Assembly: GCA_023146545.1 (NCBI GenBank)
Contig: JAGLBW010000134.1
Coordinates: forward strand, 1 to 37,071
DNA from: Cocleimonas sp.
GTDB taxonomy: Bacteria; Pseudomonadota; Gammaproteobacteria; Thiotrichales; Thiotrichaceae
Length of the DNA: 37,071 nt
Direction of reading: 5' to 3'
Position numbers and translations under genes: made by a program. Positions within the stretch are counted from its first letter, which is position 1, and each line of letters starts with the position of its first letter. Below are positions 16,634-24,074 of this stretch, piece after piece. The notes under the pieces are model-generated. The model saw nothing but the letters and a program-made list of their open reading frames with translations. It did no database searches and had not been told where the DNA came from.

Positions 16634-17386
16634 TTATCGGTGTGAAATAGCTTTTAGATAGGCACGCGCAAAACGTTTACCTAGCTCAAGTTGTCCATTG
16701 GCATTGTAATGAACATGGTCGAATATTTTGCCAAGACCATCGGTTGAGACTAAGAGCGTATTGGGTGAGCTGTGTTGAATATTTTTTTGAGCTTTTTGTA
16801 CCAGTTTAGTCATTGAAAAGGCTTTATCATCAGGGTTTATTTCCCCCATAATAAACATACTTTGGGGTGATTTTAAATGATTACGCAGACCATTAATAAA
16901 ACGTCTGAGATTATCTTCGTATTGTGTTGCACTGTGTTTATCACGCGCATCTTTTTCACCTTGCATCCAGAGAATCGCTTCAATCTTAGGGCTATTCGCA
17001 ATACCTGCTAACTTCACCTGCCGTAGGGTACTTTTATAAAGCCCACTTCCAGGTAACCATTGTTTAATCGAGCTTCCTGTCGCGACAGATTTTATAATAA
17101 TATGGGTATCATGAGGATAAGCCCTTGCAATTGAGTGAGCAAAACCAACCTCAGGACCAAAAAAAGCATAACGTGCTAATTTATGCGAGCGACCTTGGTA
17201 GTAAAACTTCACATTTGCAGGAGTTTTTCGATAATTTGAAGATAAATAATGGGTTTTACCTTTTCCCATCATATTAGATTGTCCTGCTAGAATATAGATT
17301 CTATCTTTAGCAGCAACATGGGTTGATAATAAGGCGAAATTTAAAAACAATACAATCAATAACAATCCGTAACTCATCTTTCTCAT
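16634..17386 (-). CDS. Secreted SGNH/SASA-family carbohydrate esterase
   Basis: The 250-residue protein has a signal peptide (about 1-26, ending VAAK) and the SASA fold used by sialate O-acetylesterases and CE6 acetylxylan esterases. The motifs are AGQSNMMG with nucleophile Ser37, the oxyanion block SVATGSSIKQW (100-110), WMQGEKD (140-146) and DHVHYNANGQ, giving Asp223 and His226 of the triad. Deacetylation of a polysaccharide in the periplasm or outside is the expected reaction. Being 25 bp upstream of the SOR-like gene and three genes before the PL14-like lyase, it could remove acetyl groups that block the lyase, which is inference. AAGGAAAG precedes the ATG. It is separated from cysS by 114 bp. 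Confidence 0.85.
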   Translation of the reverse strand: MRKMSYGLLLIVLFLNFALLSTHVAAKDRIYILAGQSNMMGKGKTHYLSSNYRKTPANVKFYYQGRSHKLARYAFFGPEVGFAHSIARAYPHDTHIIIKSVATGSSIKQWLPGSGLYKSTLRQVKLAGIANSPKIEAILWMQGEKDARDKHSATQYEDNLRRFINGLRNHLKSPQSMFIMGEINPDDKAFSMTKLVQKAQKNIQHSSPNTLLVSTDGLGKIFDHVHYNANGQLELGKRFARAYLKAISHR

Positions 17387-17500
17387 ATGCTTTCCTTATC
17401 AAATAATAAATCACAAAACAGGTTGGGGTATTACGTTAAAAAGCGGTGATATTTTAGGGGGCGAGTATAAGATACAAATTTTTGATTTTAAAAGCAATCC

Positions 17501-18892
17501 TCAATCTCTACGCCAAAGGGTTTCAGTCCCTTTATCTTCCAGTGAAATGCCTTGTGTTGTAAGCTCATCACGTAGTTTATCGGCTTGTGCCCAATCTTTA
17601 TTAGCTCTTGCGGTTAAACGGGCTTGTATGAGTGTTTCAATCGTTTCACGACTGAGCCCTTGATGATGCTCATCATTTTGTAGCCACTCATCAGGATCCA
17701 TTTGAAGCACACCCAATAGACTGCCGAGTTGTTTTAATAACGCACCATAAGGAGCAGCATTAAGTTTGCCTTCTTTTTGACGAACGGTATTCGTTGCCCG
17801 AGAAAGATCAAATAAAACCGCTAAAGCTTCAGGGGTATTAAAGTCATCTTGCATCGCATCGTGAAAACGAGCAGAAAAATCAGTATTTTTAAGCACTGCT
17901 ACAATTGGTAAACCACGCAAGGCAACGTATAGGCGTGATAAGCCTTTATTCGCGCGATCTAATTGTTCTTTGCTGTAATTTAATGGGCTACGGTATTGAC
18001 TGGTGAGTAAAAAATAGCGTATTTCTTCCCCTCGATAGTGTTTTAACACCTCTCTAATGGTAAAGAAATTGCCTAATGATTTTGACATTTTTTCATCATC
18101 AATACGAATAAACCCATTGTGCATCCAATAGTTAGCAAAATGTTGTCCCGTACAGGCTTCAGATTGTGCAATTTCGTTTTCATGATGTGGAAACTGTAGG
18201 TCTTTACCACCACCATGAATATCAAACGTAGCACCAAACAGCTCAGTTGACATCGCAGAGCATTCGATATGCCATCCCGGACGACCTCTTTTCCAAGGGG
18301 AGTCCCACGAGGGTTCACCTGCTTTAGCGGGTTTCCACAATACAAAATCTAAAGGGTCATCTTTAGCCCCATCAATACGAATACGATCACCTGCGCCTTG
18401 GCGTAAATCGTCTAAATTACGTCCTGATAGTTTGCCATAACCTTCAAATTTAGACACATCATAATAGACATTGCCTGTGGAACCTTGATAAGCGTAGCCT
18501 TTTTCAATGAGAGTTTCGATCATCTTAATAATGGCAGGAATATTATCCGTTGCGCGCGGCTCTAAGCTTGGACGCAACACACCAAGGCTATTTTCATCTT
18601 CATGCATGGCTTCAATAAAACGTTGGGTTAAGTGGTTAAAATCTTCCTCGTTTTCAATGGCACGCTGAATAATTTTATCATCAATATCGGTGATATTACG
18701 CGCATAGCTGACTTCAAACCCTTGATCTAAGAAATAACGATAAATCACATCAAACGCCACCATTACCCGTGCATGACCTAAATGGCAGTAGTCATAAACC
18801 GTCATCCCACACACGTACATGCGAATTTTATTCTCTTCCAGCGGTTTAAAGGCTTCTTTTTGATTTGTAAGTGTATTATATATTTCTAACAT
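17501..18892 (-). CDS. cysS: Cysteinyl-tRNA synthetase
   Basis: The 463-residue class I synthetase is of normal length. It has zinc ligands Cys28 (MYVCGMTVYDYCHLGHARV region), Cys211 (GWHIECSAM), His236 and Glu240 (FPHHENEIAQSEA), the HIGH-type motif HLGH (37-40) and KMSKSLGN (268-275). It charges tRNA-Cys in the cytoplasm. It is divergent from ppiB with 145 bp between starts, which is the arrangement known from E. coli and many gammaproteobacteria, and this supports the taxonomic reading. Confidence 0.97.
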   Translation of the reverse strand: MLEIYNTLTNQKEAFKPLEENKIRMYVCGMTVYDYCHLGHARVMVAFDVIYRYFLDQGFEVSYARNITDIDDKIIQRAIENEEDFNHLTQRFIEAMHEDENSLGVLRPSLEPRATDNIPAIIKMIETLIEKGYAYQGSTGNVYYDVSKFEGYGKLSGRNLDDLRQGAGDRIRIDGAKDDPLDFVLWKPAKAGEPSWDSPWKRGRPGWHIECSAMSTELFGATFDIHGGGKDLQFPHHENEIAQSEACTGQHFANYWMHNGFIRIDDEKMSKSLGNFFTIREVLKHYRGEEIRYFLLTSQYRSPLNYSKEQLDRANKGLSRLYVALRGLPIVAVLKNTDFSARFHDAMQDDFNTPEALAVLFDLSRATNTVRQKEGKLNAAPYGALLKQLGSLLGVLQMDPDEWLQNDEHHQGLSRETIETLIQARLTARANKDWAQADKLRDELTTQGISLEDKGTETLWRRD

Positions 18893-19037
18893 GATAATGC
18901 GTTCACTAAGAATGGGGGAATATGGCGATGCGCTATGGTAGCAGAGCAGGCATTAATCCGCTATGATACCCGCCTTAAATTATTAGGCTTTGTTGAACGA
19001 TAATAACGATCAACAGAATAAACTTAGGAACAAGTGA

Positions 19038-19682
19038 ATGAAATTAAACACCATTAGAAAATCCCTCTTGTTATTCCTCTCTTTCTTCCTTTTAATGACA
19101 GGCTGTAATGCTCAAGATGGCACCATACAACCTGTTGCAACCGAAACTAAATCAAAAACTTCAGGAGATAAAATGTCGGCGAACCCAATCATCAAAATGG
19201 AAACAAGCTTAGGAACGGTCACTATTGAGCTGGATGCTACTAAAGCACCTAAATCAGCTAAAAACATGGTGGATTATGTTAAAGAAGGCTTTTATGATGG
19301 CTTGATTTTTCATCGTGTGATCAAAGATTTCATGATTCAAGGGGGCGGTATGAACCCTGATATGAGCGAGAAGAAGAATAAAGCACCGATTGATAATGAA
19401 GCTCATAATGGCTTGAAAAATGATCGGGGTACGTTAGCAATGGCACGTACAAATGATCCTCATTCGGCAACATCACAGTTCTTTATTAACCTAAAAAACA
19501 ATGGCTTTCTTAATCACACCGCCAAATCAACACGAGGCTGGGGTTATACTGTATTTGGCAAAGTAACGGATGGTTTAAAGGTTGTTGATGCCATTGCAGA
19601 AGTGCAAACGGCTACGCAGATGGGACACGCTGATGTACCGACAGAAGTGGTTAAAATCATCAAAATGACCATTGTTGAATAA
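19038..19682 (+). CDS. ppiB: Cyclophilin-type peptidyl-prolyl isomerase with lipoprotein leader
   Basis: The 214-residue frame starts with a lipoprotein signal (hydrophobic SLLLFLSFFLLMTG, lipobox LMTGC, Cys23) and a Ser/Thr-rich linker. The cyclophilin domain starts near residue 49: TSLGTVTIELDATKAPKSAKN in parts, FYDGLIFHRVIKDFMIQGGG with the catalytic Arg, TLAMARTNDPHSATSQFFIN in parts, and YTVFGKV. An internal ATG (Met46, 19173) has its own AGGAG Shine-Dalgarno and would give a 169-residue cytosolic PpiB almost identical in length to E. coli PpiB (164). The gene may therefore make two forms. It sits between cysS (divergent) and lpxH as in E. coli. Confidence 0.94.
   Translation: MKLNTIRKSLLLFLSFFLLMTGCNAQDGTIQPVATETKSKTSGDKMSANPIIKMETSLGTVTIELDATKAPKSAKNMVDYVKEGFYDGLIFHRVIKDFMIQGGGMNPDMSEKKNKAPIDNEAHNGLKNDRGTLAMARTNDPHSATSQFFINLKNNGFLNHTAKSTRGWGYTVFGKVTDGLKVVDAIAEVQTATQMGHADVPTEVVKIIKMTIVE
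19163..19175 (+). promoter_or_regulatory. Internal ribosome binding site and start within ppiB
   Basis: AGGAG (19163-19167) is 5 nt before an in-frame ATG (19173-19175). Translation from here omits the lipoprotein signal and linker and gives MSANPIIKMETSLGTV, the normal N-terminus of cytosolic PpiB. Confidence 0.6.
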
Positions 19683-19703
19683 TTCACAACTCAACTGAAT
19701 TAT

Positions 19704-19736
19704 AAAAAAAGGGTGACAGGTGTTGCTCTTTTTTTT
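19704..19736 (+). terminator. Terminator-like hairpin between ppiB and lpxH
   Basis: A7GGG (19704-19713) pairs with CTCTTTTTTT (19726-19735) with one G-T pair and a 12-nt loop, and the strand ends in eight T. It may partly separate ppiB from lpxH expression. Confidence 0.5.
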
Positions 19737-19769
19737 GCTTGTTTAATACGGATTTAGGAAAGACATTCT

Positions 19770-20483
19770 ATGAAAACATGGTTTATTTCTGATTTGCACC
19801 TTGATCCACAGCGTCCAGAAACAACACAGCAATGCCTTACCTTTTTAGAACAGATTAAAGAAGATGCAGAAGCATTGTATATTTTAGGGGATTTATTTGA
19901 TTATTGGATTGGTGATGACCTTTTAAATACACCTTTAGGTGAGCCTATACTCAGCATTATTGATGCCTTTAAATTATTATCCAATAACGGTTGCACGCTG
20001 TATTTTGCGCATGGAAACCGTGATTTCCTTATAGGTGAAGCGTTTATGCAACGTATTGGAGGGCAGTTATTGGATGAACATCATGTGATTGATCTTTACG
20101 GTACACCCACTTTGATTATGCACGGTGATACCTTATGTACTGATGATACGGACTACCAACAGTTGCGGACTTTATTACGTAACACAGAGTGGCAACAAGC
20201 GTTTTTAGCCAAACCGTTACCACAACGTATTCAGGAAGCTCAACAATTACGTGCGATTAGCAAGGAAAAAACCGAACAAAAACAAGAAAATATTATGGAC
20301 GTTAATCAGCAACAGGTTGAAGCCGTTATGCAAACTTTTGGAGTTAGTCAGCTTATTCATGGTCATACCCATCGCCCTGCCACTCATACCTTTGAATTAG
20401 CAGGTCAAACCGTAACACGGATAGTTTTGGGCGATTGGTATAAACAAAGCCATTATTTATCGTTTTCAAGCAGAGTTGATTAA
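19770..20483 (+). CDS. lpxH: UDP-2,3-diacylglucosamine diphosphatase
   Basis: A 237-residue calcineurin-like metallophosphoesterase. It hydrolyses UDP-2,3-diacylglucosamine to lipid X and UMP in lipid A synthesis, as a peripheral inner membrane enzyme. Metal motifs are SDLHLDPQRPE (8-18), GDLFDYWIGDD (41-51), GNRDFLIG (about 82-89), MHGDTLCTDD (about 116-125) and the HGHTHRP block near 198-204. Length matches E. coli LpxH (240). TAGGAAAG precedes the ATG. The last 18 bp overlap the convergent CDP-glycerol transferase gene. Confidence 0.95.
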   Translation: MKTWFISDLHLDPQRPETTQQCLTFLEQIKEDAEALYILGDLFDYWIGDDLLNTPLGEPILSIIDAFKLLSNNGCTLYFAHGNRDFLIGEAFMQRIGGQLLDEHHVIDLYGTPTLIMHGDTLCTDDTDYQQLRTLLRNTEWQQAFLAKPLPQRIQEAQQLRAISKEKTEQKQENIMDVNQQQVEAVMQTFGVSQLIHGHTHRPATHTFELAGQTVTRIVLGDWYKQSHYLSFSSRVD

Positions 20484-21569
20484 TTGATCCCTAAATATAA
20501 TCAGTTCCTGTATTTTCCCGATAAACGCTTGAGTGCTTTCCCCTTGAGCATAATCACCTAAGAAATAACGTTTCATTGCTTTACGGGGTACTGCTTTTGG
20601 ATCATGATTTAACGCCGTTTTAATCAAGCCTAAAATATCATCTTTGTTAGCATCATTGATCAATTCACATGCCTTAATCATTTTCGGTTTACCTGTCGCC
20701 TGCCCTTTTTGACGATAAAAATAATCCGTCATTAACATCGGTTTTTCGACGTTAAGAAAATCAACCGTTACTGCCGAATTATCAAAAATAGCTAAATCGG
20801 TTAAAGAAAACACACTGTTGATGTCTTCTTTTGCCATCACTTTAGCATGTTGTGATTGATGTACGATGCGTTTGATTTTTTGATCTGCTGCCTTAGTCTT
20901 TGGGTCTCTTGAACCTGTATTAGGGTGTGGTCGATAAATCAGGTAATAATCACCCTGTTTAATTATTTTATTAACAAAATCAACTCCATAATTAGGGAGT
21001 GAAGTATAGTTCATTGAAAAGTGTGTTCCTTCCCATGTGGGGGCATATAAAATGATTTTTTTATTCGTTTTAGGTCTTTTAACCGCATCAATAAAATCAA
21101 TTTGTGGTCGTCCTATCTTCACAAACTTACTTTTATCAATATAAATCAGGTTATTCATATATTTTTCATAAGCGGCTTCGGCAACAATAAAGACAAAATC
21201 ATAGGATTTGGCACGATTGCTAAAGGTTGATGTTTTTTCACTCTCCCCGTGATTAATATGAATATGCAAAGCAGTATTGTTGCTCAGTGACTGAAAATTA
21301 GTACACGAATTATTGACATAAAGGATGCATTTAAACTCACTGTCTTCGTAGAGTTTTAATAATGAAGTCATTGTTTTAGTATACGCCAGTTGAAACTCGG
21401 TATATTCCTGTATCCAAGCATAAACCTCTAGATTACGAACAATAATGACAATTTCTTCTTGTTGATTTAAGGCTTCAAAAGGTTTTATCCATTGCTGGAT
21501 TTGATATAAATTCCCCATATTACCTGAAAAATAGACTGCTACATTAAGCTTACTGTATCGACTATCCAT
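20466..21569 (-). CDS. CDP-glycerol glycerophosphotransferase family protein (TagF/TagB-like)
   Basis: The 367-residue protein has a GT-B layout with the family motifs HINHGESEKTS (about 133-143), ILYAPTWEG (about 199-207), YLIYRPHPN (about 235-243) and FDNSAVTVDFLNVEKPML (about 287-304). Members transfer glycerol phosphate from CDP-glycerol onto a lipid-linked or surface polysaccharide. No transmembrane helix is visible, so a peripheral cytoplasmic location is likely. The adjacent upstream gene makes the CDP-glycerol donor, and the two are 24-47 bp apart on the same strand. In Gram-negative bacteria such pairs decorate capsule or O-antigen with glycerol phosphate; wall teichoic acid is not expected. 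The acceptor is unknown. Its 3' end overlaps lpxH by 18 bp. Confidence 0.83.
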   Translation of the reverse strand: MDSRYSKLNVAVYFSGNMGNLYQIQQWIKPFEALNQQEEIVIIVRNLEVYAWIQEYTEFQLAYTKTMTSLLKLYEDSEFKCILYVNNSCTNFQSLSNNTALHIHINHGESEKTSTFSNRAKSYDFVFIVAEAAYEKYMNNLIYIDKSKFVKIGRPQIDFIDAVKRPKTNKKIILYAPTWEGTHFSMNYTSLPNYGVDFVNKIIKQGDYYLIYRPHPNTGSRDPKTKAADQKIKRIVHQSQHAKVMAKEDINSVFSLTDLAIFDNSAVTVDFLNVEKPMLMTDYFYRQKGQATGKPKMIKACELINDANKDDILGLIKTALNHDPKAVPRKAMKRYFLGDYAQGESTQAFIGKIQELIIFRDQLINSA

Positions 21570-21593
21570 GAACCGATTACTCTCTGTTTGAAA

Positions 21594-22046
21594 TTAAAGA
21601 CTCACAACGAAGGGTTGATGCTGAGAAAATACTTTAGGCTCTGTAGGTTGTTGCTGTAAATGTGTTTTTATTTTTGTTGTTGAAATGCCCTTAGTACGCG
21701 CTAAATAGGTCACCTGACAAAGGTCGGAAAGCGAATCAAACTTCCCTTGCCAATCATTACCCATCACAAAAATATCGACATTATGTTGTAAAATATCCTG
21801 TCGCTTTTGCTCCCAATCGGATTCGGGAAAAACGGCATCCACAACGCGAATATTTTTTATAATTTCAGCACGTTCATGATAAGGAATCACCGTTTTTTTG
21901 TTCTTTTGTAAGTTAAATGCATCAGTTGAAATACCAACGATTAGCTTATCACCTAACCTTTTTGCTCTTTTTAATAACTTCAAATGACCAATATGAAACA
22001 GATCGAAAGTACCGTAGGTTATAATAGTTATTTCTTTTTTATTCAC
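21594..22046 (-). CDS. Glycerol-3-phosphate cytidylyltransferase (TagD-like)
   Basis: The 150-residue nucleotidyltransferase has YGTFDLFHIGHLKLLKRAK at its N-terminus with the HxGH motif, then HERAEIIKNIRVVDAVFPESDW in parts, FVMGNDWQGKFD and the RTKGISTTKIK signature corresponding to RTxGISTT of TagD/GCT. It makes CDP-glycerol from CTP and sn-glycerol-3-phosphate. I chose the GTG at 22046-22044 (VNKKEITIITYGTF) because an AGAGG ribosome site lies about 7 nt before it; an upstream ATG at 22100 would add 18 residues without a ribosome site. B. subtilis TagD is 129 residues. It is upstream of the CDP-glycerol transferase gene, and beyond it lies a 1.2-kb region without genes. Confidence 0.87.
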   Translation of the reverse strand: MNKKEITIITYGTFDLFHIGHLKLLKRAKRLGDKLIVGISTDAFNLQKNKKTVIPYHERAEIIKNIRVVDAVFPESDWEQKRQDILQHNVDIFVMGNDWQGKFDSLSDLCQVTYLARTKGISTTKIKTHLQQQPTEPKVFSQHQPFVVSL

Positions 22047-22731
22047 TTTATTACCTCTTCTAGCATGGGAGCTGAAGCTACTAAGGGCACAATCATCCAT
22101 AACAAAGGTTTAAAGCGGTAAACTTAAACAACATTCTCGTTCCCCTTATTTTTCCTTTATTACGCGCCCCTTTTATTCAGCAATGGGGTGGTAGTTGGTT
22201 CATTGATTAAAGTTGAAGTAAGCTGATCGGTGTATTATGGACAGTTATGAGGAGCTATCCATGAATGATAGTTGTTATATCCATCATTTTTGATAAGCAC
22301 TATTAGCATCCATTCGCCCTGTTGTTTTGTAGGATACTTTAGAAATAAAAACCATTATCAGTTTCACTTATACCGTTTATCATTAGATTTCACCCATTAT
22401 CTCCCGTTTTTTTCTTCAACAAACAGAAGAAACTAAACACAATTTCATTGTTGAGTGGGGTAAATAAGGAGAGAGGATAAAAAGCAAGGTCTGTAAAAAA
22501 GGAGGGTACAAAAACTGCTTCTATAACCTGAATCTATGATAGTGGGATAACAGACGAGCCTACCTATTCAGCTTCAAACAACCACTTAGCTTAAAAATAA
22601 AGTTTTCAATAATCAATTAACCGCAAGACATTGATTTAAAGATTGTTTTTAATCTAAGCATTCTTTTCTGTGAGTAAAAATAACACTAATTTAATTAAGG
22701 TACAACAGAAGATACTCATATCTTTTCGTAA

Positions 22732-22750
22732 TTATTGATTAAATCAATAA
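22732..22750. repeat. Perfect 9-bp inverted repeat
   Basis: TTATTGATT and AATCAATAA flank a single A. The compact palindrome contains TTGATT/AATCAA halves and looks more like a protein-binding site than an RNA hairpin because there is no loop. No regulator can be assigned. Confidence 0.4.
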
Positions 22751-22860
22751 AAATTAGCCTCCCCTGATAACAAATGGTTAAAATTTAAGCTATAAAATAT
22801 TTGTTTATCATAAAAATAGTAGAACTGATAAGAATTAAAGTAGTCAAAGTTTTTATGCAT

Positions 22861-22884
22861 CTATATAATTGGCTACTTATATAG
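22861..22884. repeat. Inverted repeat CTATATAA-N8-TTATATAG
   Basis: Perfect 8-bp arms at 22861-22868 and 22877-22884 enclose an 8-nt loop (TTGGCTAC). All paired bases but the outer C-G are A or T, so RNA stability would be low. Confidence 0.4.
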
Positions 22885-22980
22885 ATATTCCTATTACTTC
22901 AATAAATGTCATACCGAAGAGACTGTATAGTGCTTTAGAAGGTTGTCAAAGAACAGATACACCTGCTATTGATATTTGAT

Positions 22981-23001
22981 TGTTAATTGTTAATTGTTAA
23001 T
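22981..23001 (+). repeat. Three tandem copies of TGTTAAT
   Basis: Exact heptamers at 22981-22987, 22988-22994 and 22995-23001, followed by a T-rich tract. It could be a slippage-prone repeat or an iterated binding site; its role is unknown. Confidence 0.6.
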
Positions 23002-23055
23002 TATTTTTTTGTTATTTTTTCTCATTACGAAAAAAATTGACTAAAAAGTAAAACG

Positions 23056-23081
23056 ATAACCCAATGTCAACATTGGGTTAT
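23056..23081 (+). terminator. Hairpin with 12-bp arms, terminator-like
   Basis: ATAACCCAATGT (23056-23067) and its exact complement (23070-23081) are separated by CA and followed by TTTAA. It is the most stable structure in the gene-free region. The T tract is short, so it could be an operator instead. Confidence 0.45.
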
Positions 23082-23243
23082 TTTAAGTCATCAATCGCCC
23101 CTTATTGTGCAGATTTTTGCTTCTGATTGAATGATTTCAAGCAGGCGTAAACAAGGCAAGTAAAGGGGTTGATTGATTATTTGGAATAACCTAAGCACCT
23201 TACAAGCGCTCTAAAAGATGACCTAAAAAATAAAAACCATACT

Positions 23244-24002
23244 ATGAATCATTCTATCTTGTCGAAGTTAGTCGCTCACCGAGGTGATAACAAACGTTTC
23301 CCTGAAAACTCTTACAAAGGTATCGAAGCTGCTTTAAAAGCAGGTCTTCAGTTTATTGAGTTTGATATTCAAATGACCAAGGATCAACAGTTTATTGTCC
23401 ATCATGATGCCGATTTAAAACGTATGGCGAAACAGGATATTTCCGTTTTTTCACACGACTATGACACCTTAAAAGCATTCAGCATTCATGAATCAACACG
23501 TTTCAATACCCAGCACTACCCAACACCACTGTCTTTATTATCAGATGTCTTAGGGTTATTAAGACAGTACCCTCAAGCGACTTTCTTTGTTGAAATAAAA
23601 ATGCAAAGTCTAAAACATTGGGGGAGAACAACAGTGATGGATGATTTGATTACCCTCTTAAAACCTTATGCGTCACAGTGTGTAATCATTTCGTTCAGTG
23701 CTTTAGCCTTAGCTTATGCTAAAAAACACAGTAACTTAAGAACAGGTTGGGTGGTTAAACATTATGATGATGTATCTCAGCAAAAAGCGACCACTTTAGA
23801 TCCCAATTTTTTAATTTGTGATTATAAAAAAGTACCTAAAACCCATGCACCTTGGAAAGGTGATTGGCAATGGATGCTCTACAGTATCAATGATCCTGAA
23901 ACGGTACTTTACTACAGCCAACTTGGCATTGATTTAATCGAAACTGATAACATCCCTCGTTTATTCAACTCAACACGTTTACAAGGTCAAAAGGCTGCCT
24001 AA
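23244..24002 (+). CDS. Glycerophosphodiester phosphodiesterase
   Basis: A 252-residue cytosolic GDPD-family TIM barrel without a signal peptide, of UgpQ type rather than secreted GlpQ. Catalytic and metal motifs are LVAHRGDNKRFPENS (9-23; His12, Arg13, Glu21), FIEFDIQMT (37-45; Glu39, Asp41), HHDADLKRM (53-61; His54) and FVEIKMQ. It hydrolyses glycerophosphodiesters to glycerol-3-phosphate and an alcohol. Glycerol-3-phosphate is the substrate of the TagD-like enzyme encoded across the gene-free region, so the two could be metabolically linked, which is inference. The gene stands alone and is convergent with the GST gene. Confidence 0.92.
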   Translation: MNHSILSKLVAHRGDNKRFPENSYKGIEAALKAGLQFIEFDIQMTKDQQFIVHHDADLKRMAKQDISVFSHDYDTLKAFSIHESTRFNTQHYPTPLSLLSDVLGLLRQYPQATFFVEIKMQSLKHWGRTTVMDDLITLLKPYASQCVIISFSALALAYAKKHSNLRTGWVVKHYDDVSQQKATTLDPNFLICDYKKVPKTHAPWKGDWQWMLYSINDPETVLYYSQLGIDLIETDNIPRLFNSTRLQGQKAA

Positions 24003-24017
24003 CCATTAGTTTAGAAA

Positions 24018-24048
24018 GCAGGGTTTTGGTAAAATGCTAAAACCCTGC
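24018..24048. terminator. Hairpin between convergent genes
   Basis: GCAGGGTTTT (24018-24027) and AAAACCCTGC (24039-24048) form a 10-bp stem with an 11-nt loop between the GDPD and GST genes. On the minus strand it is followed by TTTCT; on the plus strand there is no T run. Confidence 0.55.
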
Positions 24049-24074
24049 ACCTCATCTCACCACCTGATAATGGC

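Larger units (their letters stand above)
22943..23085 (+). ncRNA. Candidate small RNA: promoter, short transcript, terminator
   Basis: TTGTCA (22943-22948), an 18-bp spacer and an extended TGC-TATTGA (22964-22972) could be a weak sigma70 promoter. About 80-105 nt downstream is a hairpin with 12-bp arms (23056-23067, 23070-23081) followed by TTTAA. The predicted RNA would contain the heptamer repeat at 22981-23001. The -10 box is poor, so this is a tentative call. Confidence 0.25.
22047..23243. other. 1.2-kb AT-rich region without a recognisable gene
   Basis: No open frame of 60 or more codons is present on either strand. The region holds several small structures: an inverted repeat TTATTGATT-A-AATCAATAA (22732-22750), a hairpin (22861-22884), a triple heptamer repeat (22981-23001) and a terminator-like hairpin (23056-23081). 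A 10-codon frame (ATG 22261 to TGA 22293) has a GAGGAG site just upstream. No remnant of a transposase was recognised. It may hold regulatory signals for the CDP-glycerol genes or the glycerophosphodiesterase, or small RNAs. Confidence 0.6.

Noticed and set aside
22732-23001. Insertion-sequence ends or CRISPR repeats in the gene-free region
   Set aside because: The repeats are too short, are not flanked by target duplications, have no transposase remnant and lack regular spacer spacing.
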